From Harmothoe impar (Eukaryota > Annelida > Polychaeta > Phyllodocida > Polynoidae): a stretch of DNA of 64,000 bases. Location of the stretch: positions 10,798,861-10,862,860 of the forward strand of contig OX381716.1 of NCBI GenBank assembly GCA_947462335.1. The letters run 5' to 3'. Shown in pieces: positions 10,941 to 23,411 of this stretch. The position numbers were made by a program, and so were the translations under genes. The notes beneath the pieces are model-generated. The model did not search any database. It saw nothing but the letters and a program-made list of their open reading frames with translations, and was not told the DNA's origin. The first letter of the stretch is position 1. Each line of letters starts with the position of its first letter.

Positions 10941-11165
10941 AATGTAGCAGGCACGTATCGCTTGGGGCAGCCCGAGCTTGCGTGGAGAGCGCATTGCCCA
11001 CCTGTGGTAGCTCAAGTACCGTAGCAGAGCAGTGGAGAAGCAGCTGGCCCTGTGGTGCAGCGGTAGCATTCTCAACTCGGGAGCGGAGGGGCCAGGGTTC
11101 AACTCCCCGTGGGGCTGACCTGTTTTCCGTTGCCTGTTACAGGTGGGACGAATATGCGAGTTAAT
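10941..11165 (+). repeat. tRNA-like SINE-type repeat, copy 2
   Basis: A-box-like TGGTGCAGCGGTAGCA near 11054 and B-box-like GGTTCAACTCC near 11096 sit about 40 bp apart, as in tRNA-derived promoters. The head is shared with copy 1, 372 bp upstream. No clean acceptor stem is seen. Confidence 0.5.
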
Positions 11166-11402
11166 CATTGTAAACTAAAACATTGAGTTACTGTATTAAA
11201 TGGCACTGGGGAAAAAGCTGAATCTCCACATATTCAGAGCAGTGATTCTACATCAAATTAACAGTGACCATCACCATTATAAAAACAGTCAAAGTAATGT
11301 CGCAAAAATGTCACTGTTATTTTGACAACATTGTTCTTACAGTGTAGTGAATACAGCTTTGATGTGTGATAAGCATGAAGATGCCTATTGTCTCATTCAA
11401 TA

Positions 11403-11618
11403 TTAACCCTTTAAGAACGCATGCCGCTAAAAGATGATATTCGACTTGATGTTGCACCATTGCAGACCCGGCGAGACTCGTCGGGGCTACATTGGTGCAT
11501 TGGGAGTGGCTCAACTCCCCAGCTTCAGCATGATGCTTGAATCGAGTTACTGCATTCATGCATCATGAGGACCAATAGCATAATGCATTAAGGCATCGTG
11601 CCATCCTTAAAGGGTTAA
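11403..11618 (+). mobile_element. M2 family element with TTAA at both ends
   Basis: It begins TTAACCCTTTAAGAACGC and ends CATCCTTAAAGGGTTAA, giving clear TTAA flanks and complementary ends. Internal palindromes (CCCGGCGAGACTCGTCGGGG) are present. It is one of the best-preserved M2 copies. Confidence 0.65.
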
Positions 11619-12335
11619 GACTCATTCTAAGTGAGCACTTTGAAGGATGTTCATGATAAAACCACTTTGAGAGAGGATGTAGTAGATTATGACGCTTACA
11701 ACTTTTATTGTCTAGAGCTCCTGCTACTGACCTGTTTCCACAATTTCCGCATGTCCACATAGGAAATGATGATGCAAAAACACTCTGAGGAGCAGGTGTC
11801 CCTAATATGTCGCTGCATGATGTTGCTCGGCTACATTCTAGGAAGTGGTCGTTATTCAAGAAAGGGGGGAGGGGGAATTTTTCACTCCTTTTCACATATA
11901 TAAAGTAGAAAGGGGGGTTTGTTGTATTCAGGGAAGCACTTGTGAACGATGATCCTGCTGATTTGAACAGTCCTCACATCCTGTTCCTTCACTCATCATG
12001 GCTTTGCACGGGATCTCTTAGATCACCAGAATCAAAACCAGCAGCCCCTAAAGCTTCATCTAATAGCTGTACAGCCTTCACATATGGAGATTCATGCTTA
12101 GTTTGTAGCCTATACAGATTTATAGACACCCAACGTGCGGACATCAAGGATGGGCATTATACTAAATCTAACATGGCAAAGTCAGTTTGCATCAAGGCTT
12201 TTATAATGATGGATGGTGAAAAGTATGATGCATTGATAATAATACTTATAGATAGATCCATAAGCTGTGTCATGTGATGTGACTTATATTATCACTGCAA
12301 GTCTTATCTATGAGAAGCACATTGCAAGTCGTATC
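11619..12335 (-). repeat. Dispersed repeat family R1, copy 1 (coding-like on the minus strand)
   Basis: 11930-12330 is shared with 12622-12890 and 13929-14220, and more distantly with 20580-20870 and 46010-46320. Read on the minus strand it has short coding-like runs, one of them around LDEALGAAGFDSGDL near 12000-12060. A neighbouring minus-strand frame (11563-11895) contains FPMWTCGNCG. No family is recognised. It may be a duplicated gene fragment or the relic of a larger element. Confidence 0.35.
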
Positions 12336-12469
12336 TATGAGGAATACTATAGTGCTTCTGGGCTGCAAAGCTGAAACAAAGATTTCTTTCTTTCTTCCCT
12401 GAAGTGTTCCTCAATATCGTAATGATTCCAGCTCGTATATTCTATATGATAGGGTTTTAATGAAAGCAA

Positions 12470-12623
12470 GTAACTCTCCAGTGCTGCATGCAAGAATGCT
12501 GTCACTCCCAAAGGTCCAGTATGATACACCAATACAGCCCTGGTGAGCAACTCTCCAGGACTGAATTTGTGCATCATGATGACAGATGTTGCCTTTAGGG
12601 ACATGCTGTCCCTGAAGGGTTAA
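12470..12623 (+). mobile_element. M2 fragment between R1 copies
   Basis: CCTGGTGAGCAACTCTCCAGG and the right end CCTGAAGGGTTAA mark M2. It lies exactly where the second R1 copy begins (AATAGCTGTACAGCC), so it probably inserted at that point or recombination occurred there. Confidence 0.5.
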
Positions 12624-12960
12624 ATAGCTGTACAGCCTTCACATATGGAGATTCATGGTTAGTTTGTAGCCTCTACAGATTTATAGACACCCAACGTGCC
12701 AACATCAAGGATGGGCATTATACTAAATCTAACATGGCAAAGTCAGTTTGCATCAAAGCTTTAATAATGATGGATGGTAAAAAGTATGATGCATTGATAA
12801 AAATATTTACAGAACCATAAGCTGTGTGATGTGATCTGACTTATATTCTCACTGCAAGTCTTATCTATGAGAAGCACATTGCACCAATGTACCCTTCTTG
12901 GTTAAATACAGCAATGCTTAGACAAAGATTTTAGTCCGACTTCCTTTTCCTCAGTTTCAC
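12622..12960 (-). repeat. R1 repeat, copy 2
   Basis: It is highly similar to copy 1 from AATAGCTGTACAGCC through the GAGAAGCACATTGCA segment near 12885, then runs into an extension (CAGCAATGCTTAGACAAAG) shared with 14217 and 21565. Confidence 0.5.
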
Positions 12961-13575
12961 TGTGGATCATAATTATTATGACATCGTTGTAATTAGCCAT
13001 TGAAACTCGTATCACAAGTTTTTAAAGACAGCATTTAGTAAGGATTGTCTCTGACAGTTTGGATTGTGTTAAATTCATGATAAATCTCAAGTACATTTAC
13101 AGCAAAAATGCAGCATTAGATCCTTGGTTTCAATCACACCTCAGCAGCTGAGGTTGATAAATTCCAGGAAGGAAGGAAGTGGTGAATGATGATCCTGATG
13201 ATATCTCTCAAAATATTCGGGAGCAGAACGTACGTCACACAGTATAGCGTGGCCCTTATCAGGCTTATCTCCCCGAAGATAACACCTCCACAAAAGGGTC
13301 TAGATACATAAGCAATGTACTAGAAAAAGGTGTTAGAAACCTTATCACAAGAGATCTAGTAAACCTACAACAAAATGCATTGCAAAATCTGAAAGATATT
13401 CAAAATATCCTCTATAATTGAGATGCACTATGTTCTAGTACCAATATTAGAAGAGAAAATTGCAAAGAAGTGACTTTTTCTAGTACATTGCCTACGTAGC
13501 TAGACCCTTTGCCTGGCCTTAGCAACGAGGGCTCCTGCTCCCAAGAAAAGGTACTCTTCACAGCCCCTGAAGCTT
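12961..13575. other. No gene recognised
   Basis: Low-information AT-rich DNA. Near 13490-13560 and 13260-13335 are opposed matching words (CTAGTACATTGCCTACGTAG versus its complement at 13302-13321), a weak inverted repeat spanning about 250 bp. Confidence 0.35.
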
Positions 13576-13927
13576 CCCTTGCAAATAAGATTTCAAGCAC
13601 AACTCATGCCATTCTCGTGTCAAAACTCAAGAGATCCAGAAGGTTTTTGGAAAGTTTCCAGAAAGTTTTTAGGAATTTTCTTGTCTCATATTCACTGTGA
13701 TTTCTTGTAGTGAAACTTGTGAAATACAGGTTTTCATTCTACTTGTGCAATTTCTGGTTATTTGCACGAGTAAAACTCAGGAAGTACAAGTCACCATTGA
13801 ACATGTCACTAGGAACATTCACTATTCTCTAGAATCTCCCATGTCTATCTTGTGTATACAGCTTGTCTGTTTCTCGGCAAGTACAAACGTTTCTAACTTG
13901 TGTCATTCTTGAGTTCTGTTTGGAGAG
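13576..13927 (+). mobile_element. M1 family element
   Basis: Left CCCTTGCAAATAAGATTTC, right GAGTTCTGTTTGGAGAG; the interior matches the copies at 9826 and 49228. Confidence 0.6.
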
Positions 13928-13928
13928 T

Positions 13929-14400
13929 CATCTAATAGCTGTACAGCCTTCACATATGGAGATTCATGGTTAGTTTGTAGCCTCTACAGGTTTATAGACG
14001 CCCAACGTGCCAACATTAAGGATGGGAATTATGCTAAATCTAACATGGCAAAGTCAGCGCATCAAAGCTTCTAGAATGATGGATGGTAAAAGGTGTAATG
14101 CATTGATAACAATATTTATAGATCCATAAGCTGTGTGATGTGAAGTGACTTATATTATCGCTGATAGCCTTATCTGTTAAAGCACATTGCACCAATGTAC
14201 ACTTATTGGTTAAAAGCAGCAATGCTTACACAGAGATTTTAGTCCGGCTACCTTCTCAGGCGCGTTATTGCGTATCATACTCATAATGGCAGCGTTGTGT
14301 AGGGGATTATAGTGATCTCCATGTGTGGAAGGTGGGTCCCAGTCCCAGCTCACCCGGTAATCACTGCTTCCCTCTAGTACCAATCCAGTCACATGGGATG
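13929..14400 (-). repeat. R1 repeat, copy 3 (longest)
   Basis: It carries the common R1 core (13929-14190) and the extension with a minus-strand open stretch of 60 codons ending at 14210 (contains SWDWDPPSTHGDHYNP). That stretch looks more like real coding sequence than the surrounding frames, but I do not recognise it. Confidence 0.4.
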
Positions 14401-14700
14401 GTTAATGTCACAGGCAGGGCTGTGCTGTAACTGTTAGCATACTATAGATCAACCCAGCAAGAAAGGGTGACTTTTCGGAAAAGTTGTTAATAAAGTTTTT
14501 TAATATTTTTTGAAGCGTGACTGAGAAACATATATATATTACCTCAAAATACTGCAGTTAAATGTACCCTATTTAAAGGATAATTATCTTGTGAATCTCC
14601 TGGTGCAAGACTTAACAAATGTAGCCACTACAGGGATTTTTAAAGGCATTCCACTAAAACCAACTTAGACACAACTTTATTGTGGAAAAAGCAGATGCAT

Positions 14701-14987
14701 CCCTCCAAAAGAAATCTCATGCGGAACTCGTGCCATTCTTGAGTCTCGACCTGTGATCCCCAGGAGATTTTTGAACCTTTTGTGAACATTTTGTGGCATA
14801 TTCCCTGGGATTTCTTGTTTTTTGAACAAGTTTTTTGAGGTTCTAACTTGTGTCATTCCCCCAAATTAGGAAAGTTCAATTCACAAGTTCATTTTGTGAA
14901 TAGGACATGTTCACAATTCTTGACAATATCTTGTCTCATTCTTGCATTATGGTAATTTCTCCAGATTCCCGAGTTCCGTTTAGAGGG
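14701..14987 (+). mobile_element. M1-B subfamily element
   Basis: Left CCCTCCAAAAGAAATCTC, right GAGTTCCGTTTAGAGGG. M1-B shares the outer ends with M1 but has a different interior (CCCCAGGAGATTTTTGAAC, GAATAGGACATGTTCACAA). Confidence 0.6.
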
Positions 14988-15706
14988 ATGGGTCTATAGA
15001 AACTTGTGCCAGAGATCTGGGATGATTGCTGGTGGATTACCGATACAGGTGATGTCGCTCGGACGAGTCTGAGGGGGAGCTGGGGCCAGCGTGATGTAGG
15101 AGCTACTAGAGATTGATTGTGAAAGGGTCATGTAAAGGTCAGATAGGATAATTAGACTTATTACAGAGGTCAGAGCTTCCCACCCTTTGCATTTATAGAG
15201 TTTCAATTGCAGCCACAGGTAGCAGTTAAGGTGGGTCGCTACCCTCGGGTCAAAGTCACTGAAGTTTAACAGGATCTCGCTAATATTTTTTGACAGGCAG
15301 TTTAAATCATGTAGAATCGGGGATCCTGAACTACTTTTTTAAATATAGAATTTTGAAAAATTCAAGCACTTTCAGTTTTCTCTAAAAATGAGAAGAAAGT
15401 GTGTAAACTTAAATGATTCTTTTTCATATTAACCATTATGTGCAGAAATGTTGAACATCACGTATTAAAGTTGTATGCCATTGCACTCAGGATATTAGCG
15501 GGAGTCACGGCCGGTCACGAGTCATCTGACACCTCTGGCACTACTGCACCAGACAGCAGCTACATAGGGATACTATGGTGGGAATAAACAGGGTGTGGTT
15601 CTCACCAATGCTCTCACTGTCAGTCCCTCAAAATGGTCATTCATGTTCCCAAAAAGACACTCCACATGCCCAGCAAACTTTTGACAAGTGTGCTCAGCCA
15701 TGATTT
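14988..15706. other. No gene; piece of a dispersed repeat
   Basis: 15050-15190 (ATAATTAGACTTATTACAGAGG region) recurs in opposite orientation near 44800-44940 and weakly near 22280-22420. The remainder has no recognisable feature. Confidence 0.35.
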
Positions 15707-15971
15707 CCCTCAGAACCCAAGAATCACACAAGCTGTATACACAAGATAGACACGGGAGATTCTAGTAAAACATTCAATGGTTACATGTATTTCCCGAGTT
15801 TTACTCATGCAAATAACGAGAAATTCCACAAGTAGAATGAAGACCTGGATTTCACAAGTTTCACCAAAAGAAATGACATAGAATATGGCACAAGAATTCT
15901 AAAAAAATTCTAAAATTCTTGAGTTTTGACACGAGAATCGCACGAGTTCCACTTGAGATTTTGTATGCAGG
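15707..15971 (-). mobile_element. M1 family element, minus orientation
   Basis: On the minus strand it starts CCTGCATACAAAATCTCAAG at 15971 and ends near 15707. The interior matches M1 (fatty run of AATTCTTGAGTTTTGAC on the plus strand near 15920). Confidence 0.55.
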
Positions 15972-16170
15972 ATTACATCTTCTCTTTTGGAGTCTTTTTG
16001 ACTATGACTCTTAAAACTAGAGTACCATGATTGGCATCAATGAAATACTCCTTATGTATGTGATTAATTTTGCCAAATAAAAAATCTAAACTGAACTCAA
16101 CTGAGTACAGACCAATGTCCTTAGTGAAAAACTTTTCATGAGTTCATAGTTGATAACCATCAAAATTCAT

Positions 16171-16405
16171 TTGCCACCAATGGAGTTTGGCTCATATTGC
16201 ATTGGCCTTTATCCCAAAAAGAGGCTGGCACTGCAGATTATGTAGAGTGGCAAAGCGGGCGCCGACAAATATCATCCTCATATCAATCCAATGCCATTTA
16301 CTCGGGGGTCAAGTGGGTTCATTTGCCAACATTGTCCAGCTTATCTTGGATGCAAATTGGCAGCTTCTAGTTTCACCCCACCTGTGTAAGGTAGCTTACT
16401 GCCTA
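16171..16405 (+). repeat. Dispersed repeat family R2, copy 1
   Basis: GGAGTTTGGCTC, ATGCCATTTACTCGGGGGTC and TTGGATGCAAATTGGCAG recur at 24116-24350 (+), 43893-44145 (-) and 49580-49990 (interrupted). There is no ORF and no clear termini. Confidence 0.55.
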
Positions 16406-16444
16406 GTCAGCATATTTTAACGAAATGGTTCAGAAGTCACACTT

Positions 16445-16590
16445 TTAACCCTTTAAGAATGGCATGATACCCTAATGCACCATGCCTTCGGTCAGCATTA
16501 TGCATCAATGCAGCCCTGGCGAGTAACTCACCGGTGCTGCATTCATGCATCATGCCAACCCTATGGGGTTGAGACACTCCCAAAGGTAAA
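16445..16590 (+). mobile_element. M2 fragment, left part
   Basis: It begins TTAACCCTTTAAGAATGGC and has the GCCCTGGCGAGTAACTC palindrome arm. The right half is missing. Confidence 0.5.
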
Positions 16591-17288
16591 TCAATGAAAA
16601 GGTATCAAAAATATCACATAAAAATATCACGTAACATGAATATTGGCTAACATACTACATGTCATATACCAAATGAAAGTTTTTGGTGAGCTGTGGACGA
16701 ATATGGCAACATATATTTTATAAATGCGACTTCAAAACCCATTTTGTTAAAATATGTGTCTCCCAATGGGCTGCAATATTCCGACCCGCCATAATTTTGT
16801 TCTTGGTGGTGGGTACTCAAATTTATTTTGACATGCTGAAACGCACCTCTTGATTAAAGCAAGTGCCAGAAATTGAGCTTCAGTGGAAGTGATTTCAGTC
16901 AAAATTGAGTTTTGAAATCAGATCCCCAGAGGAGTGGTCAGTAACTAGTTGCTGTTATACAGAAAGTGATGAATTTCTTAAGGACAACCTTTCAACAAGA
17001 TAACCTGTTTCCAGTCACCGTCCAGATAAGATTACCTAATATTGCACCAAAAAAGTGTCAACTCACTGGAAAGTTTGTAGCGCAATCAATTCGAACTGAC
17101 CACACAGATAATTACTGTGCTGAAGGACTCAAATAAGAAAGTGATCATTTCACGAGGGACATTTCGCGTACAAGTTTCTTTCACCCCCCCCCCACTTTGC
17201 TGTGCTATATAGTAAAGCTGAGGCTCAAAACATGTCCTTTTCTGATAATTCAATAATTCAGACATGTAATTCATGTGATAATACATAA
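16591..17288. other. No gene recognised
   Basis: AT-rich unique-looking sequence. A short poly-C tract lies at about 17187-17195. No motif is supported. Confidence 0.35.
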
Positions 17289-17610
17289 CCCTGCAAACAA
17301 TAGATTTCAAGCGGAACTCTTGCCATTCTCGTGTCAAAAGTCAAGAATTTTAGAACGCTTTTGGAAACTTTCTTGTGTCATATTTTATAGATCTTGTAGG
17401 AAAACTCATGAAATACATATCTTCATACTGCTTGTGGAATTTCTGGTTGTTTGTAAGAGAAAAACTCGAGAAATACACGTCACCATTGAACATGTCACTT
17501 TTTACTATTCTCAAGAATCTCCTGTGTCTATCTTGAGGATACAGCTTATGCGTTTCCCGGGAAATAACAACATTTCTAACTTGTGTCATTCTTGAGTTGT
17601 GTTTGGAGGG
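17289..17610 (+). mobile_element. M1 family element
   Basis: Left CCCTGCAAACAATAGATTTC, right GAGTTGTGTTTGGAGGG. The frames of 106 and 90 codons within it are spurious. Confidence 0.6.
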
Positions 17611-17897
17611 AGGTGTAGGCATTGAAACGCACTGACAAAAGGATGTAAGCTTTTACTAATTGCTTTAATTGCCCCTCTCAGGTGCTCTCCATAAGTCAGA
17701 TTATTCATTAGTTTCATAGTGCAAAGTCAGCAGTTTTTGTCATGTTGTAAGTCCCCAGTTGACAATTTGTATCACATCTGTTTCAATACAAGAACAACAA
17801 GTAAATCAGCAATATCTGTGGTCTAGGATCTTGATCTATATTTCCTCACATTAAGAAATAGGTTTTCTGAACCATGTATTGAGATATTTCATGTTTA

Positions 17898-18089
17898 CTG
17901 TAATGGACTGTTTCAGCGCAGGGGTCCCAAATGATCTCAGGTCTCGATTAAGCGCAGGTTTAGGGCCCCCTTGAAACCCAAAATCTCTCTTTAAAGGTAC
18001 TCATATAAGCGCAGGTCCCTGTATAAGCGCAGGGGGTAATGATGGCTTGAGATTAATAAGCGCAGGGGCGCTTCAATGGACCATTATGG
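17898..18089 (+). mobile_element. Mariner-like MITE with TA flanks, AAGCGCAGG-rich interior
   Basis: Ends CTGTAATGGACTGTTTCAGC and the complement of CCATAATGGTCCATTGAAGC are imperfect inverted repeats flanked by TA (17896-17897, 18090-18091). TAAGCGCAGG recurs several times inside. Confidence 0.5.
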
Positions 18090-19211
18090 TAGTCTTTCTT
18101 ACTTACTGTCTTACTTTGTCAAACTTTTATTCTATGTCATCAGTGATACAATTCAGAGGGAGGTTTGGGTATTGCATTCTTCATGAGCATACCTCACAGG
18201 TGCAGAACTTTCTTTTCTTTAAGGCAGGCTGTTTCTTATTCCGTTCCATACTTAGCGTTCTGTTCATAAGCTGCAATTGAGAATATTTCGATTGAAATAT
18301 TACACCTGTTGTTACAAGTCAACATGGCATTCAGTGGTGGTGTAAAGTAGGGACAAGAAGTCTTTTCCCGTTTCACCCTACACCTGTTGTTACAGAGCTT
18401 TGATGAGCAATATAGGCATGAAAATGAGCATTATGTTATTCATGATTATTTAATGCTCCTACATCATGATGCTTGACAATGGGGTGGGATTAAACGGAGT
18501 TTGCAACCCTATAACATGGCTGGGTTGCGAAAATGATTGTCATTATTGTGTCTCCCTCTCTGTGATCTGTTTGCACCAAGGGCGTGAACCTACATCTCCA
18601 GTCTTGGTGGTTGGGTAGGTATTTGAATGAGGGTGCGTCACTAGAAATCCCCTGTCTCCTTTGAGCAACCCATTCTGAGGAGAATACATGTATTTAAATG
18701 CATTGAAAGGTGACATAGTTATCATAAGGCATAATGAAGAATTTTCCTGGTATCCAGAATTTGCAAATAGTTTTTAAACTAATGATATAGCCCCATTAAG
18801 TAAAGTCCCCCCTCTGCCTTGCACCAACCTTGCTGCGGGACTGATCTACCTAGCCACGGCATTGTGGGAGAGCAAAATATGACAGAGAACAATGCACAGG
18901 TTGCCAGTGTAGTGCCCTTAGTGACGTACCCTCATCCTACTAATAAGTAGGTCAGGGGACTGCTATAAATAGCGTCAGTTGCGGCCCATGGTTTGCACAT
19001 TGTCCCATGTTAATAATGGAAATGTTGATGCAATAGCACCCTGTGGTAAGGTTTGTACTGACTGCACTATTTGTGGGCAGCCAGGCAAAAAGGATGCCCG
19101 TTGGGGGGGGAGGGTTGTAGGTATGCAGAGCACCTGTGATGTGTATTAAGTGCATTACACACTGAGTTTAGTAAGGCTGTGGCATGGGGGCATCTCTTTT
19201 GGAGGTAGTTA
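18090..19211. other. No gene recognised
   Basis: ACACCTGTTGTTACA occurs twice (18302, 18391) and a short G run lies near 19102-19112. Frames here are short and uninformative. Confidence 0.35.
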
Positions 19212-19481
19212 CCCACCAAACAAAATCTCAAGTGGAACCCATGCCATTCTTGAGTCTTGACTCGTGGTCCCCAGGAGATTTTTGAACGTTTTGTTAACAT
19301 TTTGTGGCATATTCCTGGGAATTTCTTGTTTTTTGAACAAGTTTAACCTTGTATCATTCGTCCAAGTCGCGAACGTTCAATTCTCGAGTTCATTTTGTGA
19401 ATAGGACACGTTCACAATTCTTGGGAATATCTCGCATCTTTCTTGCCTTATGGTGACTTCCCCAGAGTTCTGTTTGGAAGG
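19212..19481 (+). mobile_element. M1-B subfamily element
   Basis: Left CCCACCAAACAAAATCTC, right GAGTTCTGTTTGGAAGG; the interior is as in 14701-14987. Confidence 0.6.
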
Positions 19482-21001
19482 TGTGCGTCTTTATTGGGGA
19501 CACAGCTGGCAAGTCTAAGATAGGATTTGCCTCAATTTATGCTGTGCATCTAGGGCATCCACCATAAAGGGCCCTACCCACATCCCAATCTACAGATTTT
19601 ATCAAACATTGAGACACATCCATATGTGATGTAAGGGGGAACATGTAAACGACCCATCGGGCAGACCCTCATGATGGACGTGCAGTGCTTAGGGTAGGAT
19701 CTGCTTAGGCCATTGACAATGACATAATGCATTGATGCATTATGTCCTTGGTTGCCATAATCCATGAATGCAGCTATGGCAAGTTATTTGCCAGTATTTC
19801 ATTCAATTATCATGTTATCAATAATACACTCCCAAAGGATCCAAATGATGCATGAGTGCAGCGCACTGATATCCCTAGGCTCCCTATACAACCAATCTCT
19901 CAGTCACTAGTACCTAACCTAGTTAGTCATTTTTTGGCTTTGCCATTATGACTAACACTCATATGACCAACCTAGGAGAGTCTGTACTAACTGACCCTTT
20001 CTGTGCATAGGCAAGTTACTCGGCAAGGCTGCATTGATAAATCTTTGTGATCCACCAGCCTTAAATCATTAGAGGGGCTTTACCTCGAATCCAATTTACA
20101 GATGTTGTCAAACACTTAGACGCATCACCCACATTTGCTATAGAGAGGAACACGTAAAAGATGCAAGGGGCAGACCCCCTGATGGACATGCAGTGTTGGT
20201 TTAGAACCTGTTTAAAGTGACATGGTCCGATTTTTTTCATATTTTAATTCTATTTAGATGTGCTCCAAATGTTAGTACAATAGCATATTTGGAGAATAGG
20301 GAACAATGTAATGCCATCTATGGCTAATAGAAACTGATTTAGCGTGTCCAGCATGGCCCAGGTTCAGATTATTTGACAGTGTATTTTCAATGAGGGAAAT
20401 TATAGCGTGCACTCCAAAAGTCTTAAATTGAGCATAAAACTAACAATTAACTGAATTCTAAGCTAAATCATCGGGGGAAATGTTGAATAAAATGGGTAGG
20501 ACAAGTAGTATGGCTAGATTGAACATTCTGGTTGATTTTTAGCTAAATTTATCGTTGAACCCTTATCATCGGACTATGCCACTTTAAGTCAGAGCTTAGC
20601 TCAGGCAGTATCTCCAGTTTTTAATTTCCCTCTAAACTTCCTATCACCAGTTTCAAACCCTAGCAGTAGGAAACGGTGAAGACTGATCAGTTACAAGATA
20701 GAAGAGATAAACGGTGCTCCTCAGGATGTCACTCTGCACAGGAACTCCTAAATCACCTGAATCAAAACCAGCAGATCCAAGAGAAGTCTCTGAAATAGCT
20801 CTACAAGCACTCACGTTTGCAGATTTGCAGTTAGTTTTTAACTTCTAGTGGTGTGAACATATTCTACATGCGTAGATCAAGGACCTTTAAATTTTCTGAA
20901 TGCCATGTGGCAAGAGCAATTTGCTTCAAAGATTAACAGTGTGTAGTATAGTAAAAACAGCTGTTGAGGTAATTTGAGGTAGTTGTGTTCTAAGACTGTT
21001 A
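19482..21001. other. Degraded repeats incl. M2 pieces and R1 copy 4 (20580-20870, minus)
   Basis: M2 pieces lie near 19725-19880. 19880-20000 has inverted ATATGACCAACCTAG/CTAGTTAGTC words that recur near 46690-46990. 20580-20870 is R1-like: its minus strand contains GGTTTTGATTCAGGTGATTT and a GTGAGT donor-like site after GCAAAC, matched by GCAAACGTAAGT at about 46125. Confidence 0.4.
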
Positions 21002-21340
21002 CCCATGCAAACAAAATCTCAAGCAGAACTCCTGATATGTCAAAATTCGAGAATTTCAGAACATTTTTGGAATGTTTTTGGAACATTTTTGGAAATTTTC
21101 TTTTGGCTTATTCCATGTCATGTCTTGTAGTGAAACTTGGGAAATACAGGTCTTCATTCTACTTGTGGAATTTCTCGTTATTTCGGAAATACACATCACC
21201 ATTGCACATGTCACTAGGAGTGTTCACTATTCGTGAGAATCTCTTGTGTCTATCTTGTGTATACAGCTTGTGCAATTCCCAGGAAATGCACACTTTTTTA
21301 ACTTGTGTCATTCTTGAGTTCTTGAGTTCTATTTTGAGGG
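21002..21340 (+). mobile_element. M1 family element
   Basis: Left CCCATGCAAACAAAATCTC, right GAGTTCTATTTTGAGGG, with a duplicated CTTGAGTT just before the right end. Confidence 0.6.
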
Positions 21341-21993
21341 ACATCATCAAAATATAGGAAAAATGACACCAGTTATTGCTATGGAAATTAAGTTTCAGTC
21401 GTAATACTGAACAAACCGAACCGACCAATTATTTCACTGATTAAAGATATCTATGTTATCTATTGTGACTACAATTCGAGGGAAGTATTGGGAGGAAGGC
21501 ATCCATTTACTTTTTGTCTTATCTGAAACAGGCAGATTGCACCTGAGCCACACCACTTCGTTATAAGCAGCAATGCTGGAAACATATTTTATTCTGACCT
21601 CCTTCTCCGCTGGCATATTGTGGTATGATGATGAGTCATAATCTTTAACTGAAGCTATCATCAGTAACAGCAGGACTTGGGATACCTTGGCATCCATCTA
21701 AGTGTAGATTCCTACTGATAGCTCCACAATAAGACAATAAATGGTCGGATGGAATAGTGTAATACTTCTTTTTTGTTTTTTTTGTTTTCTTTTATCAGAC
21801 TTGTAAAGTATAAATACTATGGAATCCCCTCGACTATCACTTTGTGTACAAGTTATTTCCTTGATTTTTTCTGCACTTGAGACATCAGGAGGCCAGCCAT
21901 TTTATTGAAACTCGTGGGTTATCAGTATTCATCTATCCTTCATATCACATATTCAATGAGCACCAATTAAACCAATAAACTCCAATGCACCAT
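21341..21993. other. No gene; R1-extension fragment
   Basis: The 87-codon minus frame 21434-21697 includes a segment matching the R1 extension (AGCAGCAATGCTGGAAAC). No function is assignable. Confidence 0.3.
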
Positions 21994-22223
21994 TTTACCC
22001 TTAATGCATCATACCCTTGGTCGTCATGATGCATGAATGTCCCCTGGTGGGTAACTCGACAGTGCTGCATTCATATAAGCATCATGCCATTGGGGTTGAG
22101 TTTCAACATTCTCGCAGGGTCTGCATGAGGCACCAATGCAGCAGCGGCAAGTTACTCGCCTAGGCTGCATTGGTGCATCATGACGACAAATCTCATCTTT
22201 TAGCGACACATGTTAAGGGTTAA
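21994..22223 (+). mobile_element. M2 family element
   Basis: It ends ...GTTAAGGGTTAA; internal arms GTGGGTAACTCGAC and GGCAAGTTACTCGCC; the left terminus is eroded. Confidence 0.55.
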
Positions 22224-22502
22224 ACCTGATTGAAACACATAAGTGGCCAAATTGGGTCGATGGGTAGGTACTAAGGGCTAAAGGGGCATTGGCTCCCGAG
22301 GAGTACTGGCAACAAATTGTCAGGCAGTACCGGCAGCAAATTGTTAATGGGTATTGAAAAGGAGAGACGCTAATTCAACTTGTAACAGAGATCAGAGCTC
22401 ACCCAAGGATATGCATGGGAGCCGCCATCTTCATGTCATCTAAGGGCTCTATCAGTCCATGCTACCTGGACACATGTGGTGCCCATTTAAATCTCATATA
22501 TT

Positions 22503-22722
22503 CCCTGCAAACAAAATCTCAAGCGGAAGGGTTCCATGCATGTCTTACAAAGAGTACAGGTAAAATATCAACCAAAATCTCAAGCGGAACTTTTTGGAAA
22601 TTATATTGTGTCATATTCTGTGTCATTTCTTCGAGTAAAACTCGTGAAATCCAGGTCTTCATTCTAGTTGTTCTAATGCGAACGTTTCTAACTTGTGTGA
22701 TTCTTGAGTTCTGTTTGGAGAG
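22503..22722 (+). mobile_element. M1 element with a partly duplicated left end
   Basis: CCCTGCAAACAAAATCTC at 22503 and a second AAAATCTCAAGCGGAAC at 22573 lie in one element ending GAGTTCTGTTTGGAGAG. This is an internal rearrangement or a nested copy. Confidence 0.55.
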
Positions 22723-23411
22723 TTCAGTACCATGAATTCCTGGGTACTACCCACGGGTTGAATGTGAACCAAACTCAGCTTTCATTTGATACCAAATATG
22801 CCTACATATGGTGGGGATATATGAGGGTTTTTATCATTATAGAACCGTTCTATAATTAAAATGTTCAGATAGGAAAACAGGTTATGGGATTCGCCAGAGT
22901 TGGGTGTGAGATCCGGGTAGTACGCATGAAATTACGGTATTTTAGATGAAGGAGAAATCAATTTATTTTAATAATATTTAGTGAAATTTAACACAGTGGT
23001 CAGAAACCATTAATACAAACTCCCCCGTTATGTGTAATAACACATTGGCCTCATTGCTGGAGTCCATTAGGGTGAGGATTAAGAAAGGAAATCTGATACC
23101 AGGTCGCTCACCTTACTAACCTCCAACACTGATTGACAGTGTCAAGGAACTGTTCTATAACTCCCCCCCCCCCCCATAAACTGCATGGTCTCAGTGCAGG
23201 AAAGCCCGCCAAGAGTAGAGTGGTTTCCCAGTAGGTCCATGATTAGATGATTGGATAATTGAACCCCTATAGTAATGGATAGCATTGACAGTGGTTATGT
23301 TATCATCTGAAAATATGGGACACCAGATCTAACCATTTGTGCCTATCTCACTATTGATTATCATATCATGTGATGTCTCTTATATGGTCATCATCCTCAT
23401 TCCATAAACTT
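22723..23411. other. No gene recognised
   Basis: A 14-base poly-C run (about 23163-23176) is the only simple feature; TTCTATAAT/ATTATAGAA words near 22850 form a small palindrome. Confidence 0.3.

Noticed and set aside
11563..11895. Minus-strand ORF with W-x-C-G-x-C, considered as a P2X7-like C-terminal or zinc domain
   Set aside because: The spacing to the next cysteines does not fit, and the frame overlaps an M2 element.
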